This document shows positions 1-10,190 of a stretch of 64,000 bases of DNA, piece by piece. Numbering within the stretch: position 1 is the first letter of the stretch; each line of letters starts with the position of its first letter. The stretch is from contig NZ_KQ954286.1 of assembly GCF_001519055.1 (NCBI RefSeq), forward strand, positions 366,687-430,686, read 5' to 3'. This stretch comes from Novosphingobium sp. Fuku2-ISO-50. GTDB taxonomy: Bacteria > Pseudomonadota > Alphaproteobacteria > Sphingomonadales > Sphingomonadaceae. Made by a program: the position numbers and the translations under genes. Below the pieces are notes generated by a model that saw only the letters and a program-made list of their open reading frames with translations, made no database searches and was not told the origin of the DNA.

Positions 1-16
1 ATACGACAGGACGCGC

Positions 17-1171
17 ATGACCCCGCTGGCGCTCTACATCCACTGGCCGTTCTGCCTCGCAAAGTGCCCCTATTGCGATTTCAACAGCCATGTCCGCGAT
101 CGGGTCGACGTCGCCCAATGGCAACAGGCGCTGCTGACCGACATGGCGCACGAGGCCGCGCTCACCCCCGGACGTCGGCTGACCTCGATCTTTTTCGGCG
201 GCGGCACCCCCTCGCTGATGCCCCCCGCGCTGGTCGAAGCCCTGCTCGCCGCCGCCGCGCAGCACTGGGCCTTCGATCCCAACATCGAAATCACGCTCGA
301 AGCCAATCCTTCGTCGGTCGAAGCCGCGCGCTTTGCCGCGCTGGCAACCGCAGGGATCAACCGCGTCTCGCTGGGCCTGCAGGCGCTCGATGACGAAACC
401 TTGCGCTTTCTGGGGCGCCTCCACGACGCGCGCGAAGGCCTCGCCGCGCTCGATGTCGCGCAGCGCCATTTCCGCCGCGTCAGCTTCGATCTGATCTATG
501 CCCGCCCCGGCCAGACCCCGGCCCTGTGGGCGGCGGAACTGGCGCGCGCGCTGTCGTTCGGCACCGGGCACCTCTCGCTCTATCAACTGACCATCGAGCC
601 CGGCACACGCTTTGCCACGCTCGTCCGCGAAGGCACCCTGACCCCGCTCGACGACGACGCCGGGGCCGACTTGTTCGCGCTGACCCGCGACCTGACTGCC
701 GCCGCCGGCCTGCCCGCCTATGAAATCAGCAACCACGCCCGCCCCGGCGAGGAAAGCCGCCATAACCTGACCTATTGGCGCTATGGCGATTACGTGGGCA
801 TCGGCCCCGGCGCGCATGGCAGGCGCCGCAATCTCGCCACCACCCGCCACCGCAAGCCCGAAAACTGGCTCGCCGCAATCGACCGCATCGGCCATGGCCT
901 CGCCGAAGAACGGCCCCTGCTGCCCGGCGAACAGGCGAGCGAAGCGCTGCTGATGGGCCTGCGCCTTGGCGAAGGGGTCGATCTCGGCGCGCTGTCCGCG
1001 CGCTTCGGCCTGCCGCGCGACACCCTGATCGATGCCGACAAGGCGCGCTTCTACGGCGATCTCGGGCTCATCGCCCAAGACGGCGCGCGCCTGACCGTCA
1101 CCGCGCAAGGCATGCCGCTGCTCGACGCGCTGCTCGGCGAACTCGTCCCCGCAGACCTCGTCGCCTCATGA
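17..1171 (+). CDS. hemW: HemW, radical SAM heme chaperone
   Basis: 384-residue radical SAM protein of the HemW family, formerly called oxygen-independent coproporphyrinogen III oxidase-like. HemW proteins bind an iron-sulfur cluster and deliver heme to respiratory enzymes; they do not replace HemN. The N-terminus carries the cluster motif CLAKCPYCDFNS (CxxxCxYC), followed by the glycine-rich SAM motif FFGGGTPSL and the typical HNLTYWRYGDYVGIGPGAH stretch. Full length for the family. The start is the first ATG; a frame entering from the left edge would end in TGA at 18-20, so an upstream gene may overlap by ATGA, but too little of it is visible to name. The stop overlaps the xerC start (ATGA), suggesting co-translation. 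Confidence 0.93.
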   Translation: MTPLALYIHWPFCLAKCPYCDFNSHVRDRVDVAQWQQALLTDMAHEAALTPGRRLTSIFFGGGTPSLMPPALVEALLAAAAQHWAFDPNIEITLEANPSSVEAARFAALATAGINRVSLGLQALDDETLRFLGRLHDAREGLAALDVAQRHFRRVSFDLIYARPGQTPALWAAELARALSFGTGHLSLYQLTIEPGTRFATLVREGTLTPLDDDAGADLFALTRDLTAAAGLPAYEISNHARPGEESRHNLTYWRYGDYVGIGPGAHGRRRNLATTRHRKPENWLAAIDRIGHGLAEERPLLPGEQASEALLMGLRLGEGVDLGALSARFGLPRDTLIDADKARFYGDLGLIAQDGARLTVTAQGMPLLDALLGELVPADLVAS

Positions 1172-2061
1172 CCGAAGCGGACATCCTCGCCGCCTGGCAC
1201 GATCATCTCGCGCATGCCCGCCGCCGCTCGCCCCATACCGTGCGCGCCTACGTCGCCACCGCGCGCCGCTTGCTGACCGCGCTGGACGAGGGCCCATGCG
1301 ATTGGGCAGCCCTCGCCGCGCTCGATGTCGCAGCCCTGCGCACCCAACTCGCCGGACGCCGCGCCACAGGCATCGGCCAGGTCTCGGCCGCGCGCGAACT
1401 CTCCGCGCTCAAGGCCTTCCTCGCCTTTGCACGCGGGCAAGCGGGCCTCCCCGCCGCCGCCCCCCGCCTGCGCGGCCCCCGCGTCAAAAAAGGCCTGCCC
1501 CGCCCGATCACCCCCGACGAAGCCCTGCACCTCACCGAAACCGTCGGCGAAGACGCCACCGAGCCATGGATCGCCGCCCGTGACATGGCGGTACTCCTGC
1601 TGCTCTACGGCGCAGGCCTGCGCATCGGCGAAGCCCTGTCCTTGACCCCCGCCATCCTCCCCATGAACGACAGCATGGTCATCACCGGCAAAGGCGGACG
1701 CCAAAGACTGGTCGCCCTCCTCCCCGTTGTCCGCGCAGCCATCGAACGCTACGCCGCACTCACCCCCTGGCCCCTCCCCCGCACCGAACCCCTCTTCCGC
1801 GGCGCCAAAGGCGGCCCGCTAGCCCCCGGCATGATCCGCCGCGTCATGGCCCGCGCCCGCACCCTGCTCGGCCTCCCGCCCAGCGCCACCCCCCACGCCC
1901 TGCGCCACAGCTTCGCCACCCACCTGCTCGGCGCCGGAGCCGACTTGCGCAGCCTGCAAGAACTCCTCGGCCACGCCAGCCTGTCCTCAACCCAAATCTA
2001 CACCCGCGTCGACGCCGCACGCCTGCTCGAAGTCTATCGGGGCGCGCATCCTCGGGCTTAG
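1168..2061 (+). CDS. xerC: XerC-type tyrosine recombinase
   Basis: 297-residue tyrosine recombinase. An N-terminal SAM-like core-binding domain (about 1-90) is followed by the catalytic domain with the Arg motif GAGLRIGEALSL, the HALRHSFATHLL box, LQELLGHASLSSTQIYT and the nucleophilic Tyr in that last motif. Length and box spacing fit the XerC/XerD chromosome-dimer resolvases rather than phage integrases. It starts at the ATG overlapping the hemW stop; a longer upstream extension in the same frame exists but lies entirely inside hemW. It is clearly separate from the integrase at 20347-21789. XerC is preferred over XerD on general resemblance only. Confidence 0.85.
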   Translation: MTEADILAAWHDHLAHARRRSPHTVRAYVATARRLLTALDEGPCDWAALAALDVAALRTQLAGRRATGIGQVSAARELSALKAFLAFARGQAGLPAAAPRLRGPRVKKGLPRPITPDEALHLTETVGEDATEPWIAARDMAVLLLLYGAGLRIGEALSLTPAILPMNDSMVITGKGGRQRLVALLPVVRAAIERYAALTPWPLPRTEPLFRGAKGGPLAPGMIRRVMARARTLLGLPPSATPHALRHSFATHLLGAGADLRSLQELLGHASLSSTQIYTRVDAARLLEVYRGAHPRA

Positions 2062-2324
2062 GCGGGGAATTGGTAGGTGATTAAGGGCCTCCGGCGGGCA
2101 AAGGCCATCGGCCCTTGCATCCCGTTACTGTCCTGACCCGCGCGCTGCATCAACGGCTCATCTCGCCGCGTGGGCAAGTGAATGTCTTCCGACGCGAACG
2201 CGGCATGGAGCCCCATCCTTGGACACCGCTTTTCAGGGAGCGGCGGCAAGTGGCCATTTCCGCGCAAGCAGTGCGCGACCTTGAGCCGGGAACCCGCCAT
2301 TTTTACCTGAGAATTAGGTATACT

Positions 2325-2369
2325 GGCCCCGGAATTCGTGGCCCCGGAATTCGCTGGCCCCGGAATTCG
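2325..2369. repeat. Short tandem repeat, three GGCCCCGGAATTCG units
   Basis: Three copies of GGCCCCGGAATTCG (2325-2338, 2340-2353, 2356-2369) with 1-2 bp between them, directly before a transposase remnant. The core CCCCGGAA is found again, inverted, in the tandem repeat at 2942-3001 on the other side of a low-GC patch. Probably expanded ends of a decayed mobile element. Confidence 0.7.
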
Positions 2370-2543
2370 CTGCCGCGCCGCTGGGTCGTCGAACGCACCA
2401 TCGCCTGGCTGAACAGGAACCGCCGTCTCGCCAAGGACTTCGAACGGACCATCGAAAGCGCCACCACATGGCTGTTCATCGCATCCGTCAACCGAATCAC
2501 CCGCAGAATCGCAAACCTCTGTAATCACGCCACTTCATTATGA
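2370..2543 (+). pseudogene. IS5-type transposase, C-terminal remnant
   Basis: The last ~57 codons of an open frame read [20 protein letters not shown] followed by a Phe-Glu-Arg-rich helix. This is the typical C-terminal DDE region of IS5/IS1182-like transposases, in which the Glu of VERT is the catalytic Glu. The frame upstream (2115 onward) runs through the GGAATTCG repeats and has no transposase similarity, so only the tail is left. Non-functional; a scar of an insertion and deletion event downstream of xerC. Between 2062 and 2324 no gene is seen. Confidence 0.65.
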
Positions 2544-2552
2544 GTCAGCCTC

Positions 2553-2975
2553 TTAGAATTTTTTGATAGTTTCCAGGTCTGCGCCTTTTGCGCAATTTCC
2601 AGAGAAGCTGCTCATCATCTTAAACCCGTTGTCAGTATAGGTATAATTTGAATAACCAGTGTATTCCCCCGTGCTTCTGTCAATAATATAGCCTTCGTCT
2701 ATTAATATACTTGTCGGAACAACATGCGTTTTGTTGATAACTAAAATAGATGCGTCATTATAGACGCATGTAATATCATCAAAAATCCAATCTGAGGTAT
2801 CACCAAATTTAGCACCCTTGTAGGTAAAGCATTTATATTGATTTACGACGTGGTATTTCGCATCATCTACTTTATATAGCTCAATCTTGACGCTGCAGTT
2901 TTTCCCGTCGCATTTTAATGCTCTGATTCTAAGATCTTGGTGGGAGTTCCGGGGACATGGGAGTTCCGGGGACAT
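2553..2975 (-). pseudogene. Low-GC gene remnant, 5' end replaced by repeat
   Basis: An open frame of up to 140 codons in a stretch much richer in A and T than the rest of the window, with matching Asn/Lys/Tyr/Asp-rich composition. The first ~14 codons are made of the tandem repeat at 2942-3001, so the native start is missing and only codons from about 2939 down to the TAA at 2553 look original. The product has several Cys (KCDGKNC, YKCF, CVYND) and beta-rich, secreted-type composition. No family is recognised. Base composition and flanking repeats suggest acquisition from a distant source and later decay; expression is doubtful. Confidence 0.45.
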
Positions 2976-3001
2976 TGGGAGTTCCGTAGTTCCGGGGACA
3001 T
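2942..3001. repeat. Tandem repeat of GGGAGTTCCGGGGACAT
   Basis: Two perfect 17-bp copies (2942-2958 and 2959-2975), then a partial copy (2977-2986) and the end of another (to 3001). The core is complementary to the CCCCGGAA core of the repeat at 2325-2369, so the low-GC remnant is framed by related sequences in opposite orientation. This resembles the ends of a decayed insertion sequence. Confidence 0.7.
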
Positions 3002-3079
3002 AATACGCAATTCGGCGCGCGTCCGCTAACGGGGGTAGCCTTGAACCTATGAACGACGCCGATGGGCGCGTAGCGGGCG

Positions 3080-3481
3080 CTAGCGGCTGATCTCTGGGTT
3101 GCGATAGTAGCTCTTGGCCGATTCAGCATTTTGGATGTCGTAGGCGAACCATGCGTTCTGGCTGTGGTCGAAGACCTGCACGACGGCATCGGTGACCTGA
3201 GCGGTATAAAAGCTTGATGAGCCCCGGTCGTAGCCTTGGACTTTCGTGCCATCGATGACGAACGACACGAATGCCTTGTCGCCGGCATCGTAGATTTCGG
3301 GCAACGTCCCGCCAAACTTCACGCCGCGGTCGCCGTCGAAGCCTTGAAGCTGATCGCCGCGCTTTTCCGCAGCGATCTGCAAGTCCCGCCCTGCAGCGTG
3401 ATCATAGATACCGGCGACCTTCTTTTCCGTGACACAGGCAAAGGCGGCGGCGGCAATCATGGCGCGAGTATGTGGTTCCAT
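3080..3481 (-). CDS. Small exported protein, possible lipoprotein
   Basis: 133-residue protein with an N-terminal hydrophobic segment, RAMIAAAAFACVTEKK, that could be a short signal peptide with a lipobox-like Cys. The remainder is polar with no recognised domain. The start is the ATG at 3481, preceded by GGAAGG at good spacing; an in-frame TTG lies 9 codons upstream. It stands alone between the low-GC scar and a GC-rich inverted repeat. Codon use is ordinary for this genome. Function unknown. Confidence 0.5.
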   Translation of the reverse strand: MEPHTRAMIAAAAFACVTEKKVAGIYDHAAGRDLQIAAEKRGDQLQGFDGDRGVKFGGTLPEIYDAGDKAFVSFVIDGTKVQGYDRGSSSFYTAQVTDAVVQVFDHSQNAWFAYDIQNAESAKSYYRNPEISR

Positions 3482-3569
3482 GCCATCACCTTCCACCGAG
3501 TTTGGCAAGAGATCAAGCGGTCATGGCGGCGGGGATGCTTCATGTCACAAGGCAATGATTGCGATTCTT

Positions 3570-3671
3570 CCCCCCTCCCCTTCAGGGGAGGGGCCGGGGG
3601 TGGGGCCTCTCCGGATTGCGCGGCGATTGGGGCGTGGCCCCACCCCAACCCCTCCCCTGAAAGGGAGGGGC
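3570..3671. repeat. GC-rich inverted repeat, dispersed-repeat-like
   Basis: Two hairpins, each built from CCCCTCCCC and GGGGAGGGG arms (about 3572-3593 and 3650-3670), lie within a larger inverted repeat pairing GGGGTGGGGCC with GGCCCCACCCC. It sits immediately after the stop of the sensor kinase gene and could terminate transcription from both sides. Such C-rich palindromes are often dispersed intergenic repeats; copy number in this genome cannot be judged from one window. Confidence 0.65.
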
Positions 3672-3681
3672 TTATAGGCGC

Positions 3682-5154
3682 CTACTTCGCCTGACGCGCC
3701 CGTGGCAGGCGCAGCGTGACCAGCAAGCCGCCCAGATCCTCGCTTTCGCCCAGCGTAATCGACCCGCCGTAGAGCTCGGCGACATCGCGCACGATGGCGA
3801 GGCCAAGGCCTGTGCCGGGTTTGCTGGTGTCGAGCCTGGCGCCACGGGTGAACAGGCGGTCGCGCGCGGATTCGGGGATGCCCAGGCCGTCGTCTTCGAT
3901 CCAGATGTCGCAATAGCGCGCGTCGGAGGTCTTGGCCTCGATCGTGATGAACACCGATCCGCCGCCGTATTTCGCGGCATTCTCGATCAGGTTGCCCAGG
4001 ATTTCGTCCAGATCCTGCCGCTCGATCGCCACTTGCGCCTCGCGATTGCCGTCGAGATCGAGCCGGACATCGGGATAGAGCCGCTCGACCGCGCGCACCA
4101 CCGCCTCGACGCTGTCGCGCACGGTCGCGCGCGACTGCCCGATGGCGCGGCGTCCGACGGCGCGGGCGCGGGCGAGATGGTGATCGACCTGCCGACGCAT
4201 CACCGCCGCCTCGCGCCGCACCGTTTCGGCCAGATCGTCCGCCTGCGCCGTGGCGGCATTGGTCACCACGGTCAGCGGGGTCTTCAGCGCATGGGCCAGA
4301 TTGCCCGCATGGGTGCGCGCTTCTTCGGCCTGCCGCTCCGAATGCGCGAGCAATTCATTGAGTTCGAGCACCAGCGGCTGCACTTCTAACGGCAAAGGCT
4401 CGGTCAGTTGCGATCCGCCCTCTTCGCGCAGGCGCACGATCGCCTGCCGCACGCGGCGCAACGGGCCAAGGCCATAATAGGTCTGCGCCACCGCCATCGC
4501 GATCAGCCCCAGCCCCAGCACCACGAACGACCACACCAGAATCGCGCGAATGCGATGGATCTGCGCATCAAGCTCGGTGCGGCTGGCGGCGACGGCAAAT
4601 TGCCACAGCGTGGTGCTGCCCGGCAGGATCACCGAGCGCTCGATCACGCGCAGCGGTTCGCCTTCGAACTGGGCGCTGTCATAGATATGCGGCTGATTGT
4701 CGAAATGGTCGTCTTTGAGCTTGAGCGTGCGGTCCCACAACGAGCGCGAGGGGAATTCGTCGTGCCCCTGCCCCGAAATCTGCCAATAGAGGCCGCTGTT
4801 GGGTTCAAGGAAGCGCTGATCGCCAAGCGGGCGGCTGAAATAGACTTCGCCTTCGGGGCCGATTTCCGCCGAAGCGACCATCGCTGTCAGCATATAGCCG
4901 AGCTGATCGTCGAAATTGCGCGTGACCAGCCCGGTCAGCGTCTGATCGAGCGCGATCCCCCCGCCCAGCAGCAGGACGAGAATCCACGCAAACGCGATGA
5001 ACAACATGCGCCGCCGCAGCGACCCCGTATGATGCGGGCCGATATGCGCGCGCGCGCCTTCACCGGCGCCCGATGGCGCCTCCGGCGCGCCGGGCGCTGC
5101 CGGATCAGCCGCGGGGCGACTGGGCGGGGTCGTTGAGGCTGTAACCGAGGCCAC
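3682..5154 (-). CDS. PhoQ-like sensor histidine kinase
   Basis: 490-residue membrane histidine kinase. A Pro/Ala-rich N-terminus is followed by a first membrane segment (about 50-70), a periplasmic sensor region, a second membrane segment (about 183-203) and a HAMP-like linker. The HisKA box HAGNLAHALKTPLTVV carries the phosphorylated His, and the ATPase domain has N box NLIENAAKYGG, G1 DDGLGIP and G2 GTGLGLAI. LAHALKTPL is typical of PhoQ-like kinases. The gene overlaps the response-regulator stop by 50 bp if the first ATG (5154) is used; the next ATG (5007) would begin inside the first membrane segment and looks too short. The ligand is unknown. Confidence 0.85.
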   Translation of the reverse strand: MASVTASTTPPSRPAADPAAPGAPEAPSGAGEGARAHIGPHHTGSLRRRMLFIAFAWILVLLLGGGIALDQTLTGLVTRNFDDQLGYMLTAMVASAEIGPEGEVYFSRPLGDQRFLEPNSGLYWQISGQGHDEFPSRSLWDRTLKLKDDHFDNQPHIYDSAQFEGEPLRVIERSVILPGSTTLWQFAVAASRTELDAQIHRIRAILVWSFVVLGLGLIAMAVAQTYYGLGPLRRVRQAIVRLREEGGSQLTEPLPLEVQPLVLELNELLAHSERQAEEARTHAGNLAHALKTPLTVVTNAATAQADDLAETVRREAAVMRRQVDHHLARARAVGRRAIGQSRATVRDSVEAVVRAVERLYPDVRLDLDGNREAQVAIERQDLDEILGNLIENAAKYGGGSVFITIEAKTSDARYCDIWIEDDGLGIPESARDRLFTRGARLDTSKPGTGLGLAIVRDVAELYGGSITLGESEDLGGLLVTLRLPRARQAK

Positions 5155-5782
5155 GGATCGTCGTGATCACATCGGGACCGAGCTTTTTGCGGATGCGCGT
5201 GACAAAGACTTCGATCGTGTTGGAATCGCGGTCAAAATCCTGATCGTAGATATGCTCGATCAATTCGGTCCGGCTGACCACCTTGCCCTTGTGGTGGATC
5301 AGATAGGACAACAGCTTGTATTCCTGCGCGGTCAGCTTGACCGGCTCGCCCGCCAGCGTGACCCGGCCCGAGCGGGTATCGAGCCGCACATCGCCCGCGA
5401 TCAGCTCGGCACTGGTATTGCCCGATGCGCGGCGGATCAGCGCGCGCAGCCGGGCGATCAGTTCCTCGGTCTGAAACGGCTTGGCCAGGTAATCGTCGGC
5501 CCCGGCATCGAGCCCGGCGACTTTGTCCGACCAGCTGTCGCGCGCGGTCAGCACAAGCACGGGAAACTTGCGGCCTTCCTTGCGCCACATGCCGAGCACG
5601 GTCAGCCCGTCGATCTCGGGCAGGCCGAGATCGAGCACGACGGCGTCATATTCCTCGGTCGAGCCCATGAAATGCCCGTCTTCGCCATCGACCGACAAAT
5701 CGACGGCATAGCCGTTCGCTTCCAGCGTCGATTTGAGCTGGCGGCCAAGCGTGGGTTCGTCCTCGACGATCAGGATCCGCAT
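5105..5782 (-). CDS. OmpR/PhoP-family response regulator
   Basis: 225-residue regulator with an N-terminal receiver domain (EDEP acidic pocket, phospho-acceptor Asp in VVLDLGLPEIDG, Lys in LAKPF) and a C-terminal winged helix typical of OmpR proteins (LTAQEYKLLSYL, SNTIEVFVTRIRKKLG). It is the first gene of a two-gene operon with the overlapping kinase gene, and divergence from the next unit is lacking: the PepSY gene upstream lies on the same strand. It presumably activates or represses promoters in response to the kinase signal; targets are not evident. Confidence 0.92.
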   Translation of the reverse strand: MRILIVEDEPTLGRQLKSTLEANGYAVDLSVDGEDGHFMGSTEEYDAVVLDLGLPEIDGLTVLGMWRKEGRKFPVLVLTARDSWSDKVAGLDAGADDYLAKPFQTEELIARLRALIRRASGNTSAELIAGDVRLDTRSGRVTLAGEPVKLTAQEYKLLSYLIHHKGKVVSRTELIEHIYDQDFDRDSNTIEVFVTRIRKKLGPDVITTIRGLGYSLNDPAQSPRG

Positions 5783-5899
5783 GAAATTCTCGTGCCCCTC
5801 TTACGCCGGGCCGATCCGGCCCTTTGCAGTTCATGCCCCGTTCCTTGCCCCCTCGATCCTGAACGGTCAAGGAACGGCGCGGTTGCCTGTTGTTCAGAA

Positions 5900-6208
5900 C
5901 TACCGCGTTTTACCGCGCACCTGACCCGTGCGCGCGTCGACATCGACGAACACGACCCGACCGTCGCGGATGAATTTCAATCGATAGGCCATCGCCTCGG
6001 GGTCATATTCGGGGCCGAGATACTGCATCCCCGGCATCGTCGGCAGCACGCGGCGTTCGATGTCGCGCAGCGAATGGACATTGCCCGCGCGCAAATCGCG
6101 TCGCGCCTCGTTTTGCTCGTCATGCTGCGGCCGCCCGTCGGCATGGGCCGCAGGCGCAATGGCCAGCGCCGCAAGCGCCCCAAAAAGGATCAATCGAATC
6201 CGCTTCAT
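5900..6208 (-). CDS. PepSY-domain exported protein
   Basis: 102-residue protein with a clear signal peptide (positively charged start, hydrophobic core, APAAHAD cleavage region). A small PepSY-like domain follows, with MAYRLKFIRDGRVVFVDVDA and the closing TGQV motif. Small PepSY proteins are often encoded next to PhoPQ-like systems, as here (118 bp upstream of the regulator, same strand), and are thought to modulate envelope processes or be regulon members. Its exact role is not known. Confidence 0.75.
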   Translation of the reverse strand: MKRIRLILFGALAALAIAPAAHADGRPQHDEQNEARRDLRAGNVHSLRDIERRVLPTMPGMQYLGPEYDPEAMAYRLKFIRDGRVVFVDVDARTGQVRGKTR

Positions 6209-6280
6209 CTCGTGCCCCCGCTAGCACGCAGGCATTGAACGCATGGTGAATAGCGACGCAAGGCTATTCGCGTTTTCCCA

Positions 6281-6430
6281 GATGCTCATTTTCGTGGCCG
6301 CATCGCGATTTGCAAAAAACCGGTTCCCACCCTTCGGCTGCGCTCAGGGCATGCTTTTTTGCGCGATGCTCGTTTTCGTGGCCGCATCGCGATTTGCAAA
6401 AAACCGGTTCCCACTTTTTTGCGCGATGCT
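6281..6430. repeat. Direct repeat of a 50-bp dispersed-repeat-like unit
   Basis: A 50-bp unit containing GTGGCCGCATCGCGATTTGC and AAAAAACCGGTTCCCAC occurs at 6281-6330 and 6365-6414 with one mismatch. A 16-bp TTTTTTGCGCGATGCT element follows at 6355-6370 and 6415-6430. Period 84 bp. The repeat runs up to the uup start, so the uup promoter or leader must lie within or after it. The appearance fits an interspersed repetitive element common in alphaproteobacterial intergenic DNA. Confidence 0.75.
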
Positions 6431-6446
6431 CTATGCGCGCCCCTAT

Positions 6447-8255
<1,809 letters not shown>

Positions 8256-8382
8256 CAGATTTACCCTGGCGATAACGCGGACAGGCGGTCAAACAAAAAG
8301 GGACTGCACCGCACTCTTGCTAGATTGTCCATATTGTAGGACTATTTGCAATGCGAGCCGCGCCGCCAGCTGAGAGCAAAAG

Positions 8383-8955
8383 ATGATCAACCGCATCCGC
8401 GACATTCGTCGGCAACAGGGACTCACTCTTGCCGAAGTGGCCGCCCGTTGCCACCCACCGACGACCGCTCAGACGATCGGCCGACTGGAGACGGGTATGC
8501 GCTCGCTGTCGCTGACGTGGATGAACCGCATCGCCGAAGCGCTTGAGGTCGATCCGCAAATGCTGGTCAAGGCCGAAGGCGGCATCGCCCCGATGTTGAT
8601 CGCGCGGTTGGGCATCAATGGCGCCGAGGCCGTGGCGCGCCCTGTCGAAGCGATCTTTCCGATCGTGCCCGGCGGCGAAGCGACGCTGGTCGTCGTCTCG
8701 GTCGAGGCCAGCGCAGGCGAATATCGCACCGGCGACCAGATCTGGCTGCGCCAGGTCGAACCCGAAGAGTTCCCCCGCGCGCTCAATCGCGATGTGCTCG
8801 CCCCGCGCCCCGGAGGCCGCTTTGCTTTTGGCCGGATGATCGACCGCGACGGCGAACGCATCGCCATTCTGCCGCCCGGCATCGGTCAGCGGCAAGTGGT
8901 CATCGACCGGCCCCACTGGCTGGGCGTTGCCGAAATGCTGGTACGCCGGCTCTGA
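8383..8955 (+). CDS. XRE-family transcriptional regulator
   Basis: 190-residue protein. Residues 1-65 form a Cro/CI-type helix-turn-helix (IRDIRRQQGLTLAEVAARC, TIGRLETGMRSLS, ALEVDP). The C-terminal ~110 residues are beta-rich and resemble a LexA/S24-like effector fold (GDQIWLRQVEP, GRFAFGRMIDRDG) without an obvious catalytic Ser-Lys pair. A short inverted repeat, GTCC-N8-GGAC at 8327-8342, lies in the promoter region and may be its own operator. The gene is followed after 5 bp by a glycosyltransferase gene, so the two are probably co-transcribed. Target unknown. Confidence 0.8.
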   Translation: MINRIRDIRRQQGLTLAEVAARCHPPTTAQTIGRLETGMRSLSLTWMNRIAEALEVDPQMLVKAEGGIAPMLIARLGINGAEAVARPVEAIFPIVPGGEATLVVVSVEASAGEYRTGDQIWLRQVEPEEFPRALNRDVLAPRPGGRFAFGRMIDRDGERIAILPPGIGQRQVVIDRPHWLGVAEMLVRRL

Positions 8956-8960
8956 CCAGA

Positions 8961-10160
8961 TTGCGCCTCCTTTCGCTTTCGACTCTCTACCCGGCGCCGA
9001 CCCGTCCGGGCTGGGGGCGTTTTGTCCAGACTCAGCTGGAAACCATGGCGCGCCGGGGCGACTGGGATGTCACGGTGATCAATCCGATCGGCCTGCCCCC
9101 GCTCTTGCCGCTCAAGCGCTATGCGGCCTTGCGCACGACGCCTGCCGTCGAAGCGCCCGCCCGCGAAACAGGCGGCGCGATCACGGTCCATCATCCGCGC
9201 TTTGCGTTGATCCCCGGCCTGTCCGGGCGTTTCAACCCCGCGCTGATCACGCGCGCCGTGCTGCCGCTGGCGCGCCGTCTCCATGCCGAACGGCCCTTCG
9301 ACCTCATCGATGCGCAATTCTTCTATCCCGACGGCCCGGCCGCCGCGCGCATTGCGCGCGAACTGGGCTTGCCGCTGGCGATCAAGGCGCGCGGCGGCGA
9401 CATCCTCTATTGGGGCACATTGCCCGCCTGTCTGGCGCAGATCCGCGCCGCCGCAGAGCAGACGCGCGCGCTGTTGACCGTCTCACAGGCGCTCGGCCGC
9501 GACATGGTCGCGCTCGGCCTGCCCGAAGAGCGTATCCGGGTCCATTACACCGGGCTCGATCATGCCCGGTTCCGGCCGCGCCCGCGCGACGAGGCGCGCG
9601 CGCAGCTCGCGGCCCGGTTCCCTGCGCTGGCGCTTCCCGCAGACGCGCGGATCATCGCCAGCGTCGGCTCGCTCATTGCCATCAAGGGCCAGGCGCTGTC
9701 GATTGCCGCGCTGGCCGAGCTGCCCGATGATGTCGTGCTGGTCCTGGTCGGCGCCGGTCCCGATGAGGCGGCGCTGCGCCGACAGGCGGCCAGTGCGGGC
9801 CTTGGCCAACGCGTGATATTTACCGGCAATCTCGGTCACGATGATCTGCCGCTGCTGCTGAGCGCAGCCGAGGCGATGGTGCTGCCTTCGGAGCGCGAGG
9901 GGCTCGCCAATGCCTGGATCGAGGCGCTCGCTTGCGGCGCGCCGATCGTCATTTCCGATGTCGGCGGCGCGCGCGAACTGGTCGACAGCCCCAACGCGGG
10001 CCGGATCGTCGCGCGCGAGCCCAAGGCGATTGCCGCAGCCTTGCGCGAAGTTCTCGCCGCGCGCATGCCGCAAAGCGAAGTCGCCGCCACCGTCGCCCGC
10101 TTCAGCTGGGACGCGAACGCCGCTGCACTCAGCGCGATCTATACCGGGATCGTTCGATAA
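8961..10160 (+). CDS. GT4-family glycosyltransferase
   Basis: 399-residue glycosyltransferase with two Rossmann-like domains (GT-B fold). The C-terminal half has the GT4 features: VGSLIAIKGQ, the nucleotide-sugar region LPSEREGLANAWIEALACG with the conserved Glu, and GGARELVDSPNAGRIV. The N-terminus, TLYPAPTRPGWGRFVQTQ, fits teichuronic-acid/exopolysaccharide-type family members. The start is a TTG at 8961, five bases after the XRE gene stop. Sugar donor and acceptor cannot be predicted; it may contribute to exopolysaccharide or glycolipid synthesis. Confidence 0.85.
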   Translation: MRLLSLSTLYPAPTRPGWGRFVQTQLETMARRGDWDVTVINPIGLPPLLPLKRYAALRTTPAVEAPARETGGAITVHHPRFALIPGLSGRFNPALITRAVLPLARRLHAERPFDLIDAQFFYPDGPAAARIARELGLPLAIKARGGDILYWGTLPACLAQIRAAAEQTRALLTVSQALGRDMVALGLPEERIRVHYTGLDHARFRPRPRDEARAQLAARFPALALPADARIIASVGSLIAIKGQALSIAALAELPDDVVLVLVGAGPDEAALRRQAASAGLGQRVIFTGNLGHDDLPLLLSAAEAMVLPSEREGLANAWIEALACGAPIVISDVGGARELVDSPNAGRIVAREPKAIAAALREVLAARMPQSEVAATVARFSWDANAAALSAIYTGIVR

Positions 10161-10185
10161 ACGCCTCCCCGGATCGGGGAGGCGT
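10161..10185. terminator. Hairpin between convergent genes
   Basis: A perfect 11-bp stem (ACGCCTCCCCG with CGGGGAGGCGT) and a 3-base loop directly after the glycosyltransferase stop and before the secF stop. There is no clear T-run, so it is a probable but not classical bidirectional terminator. Confidence 0.6.
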
Positions 10186-10190
10186 CCGCC

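Noticed and set aside
1168..2061. Integrase of a second mobile element
   Set aside because: Coupled to hemW, XerC-like in length and motifs, and no attachment repeats around it.
5252..6238. 328-codon plus-strand frame over the response regulator
   Set aside because: Shadow of the OmpR-type regulator and PepSY genes; composition atypical and no domain.
6243..6446. N-terminal extension of Uup
   Set aside because: Translation of interspersed repeats; family proteins start near residue MAIAPILS.
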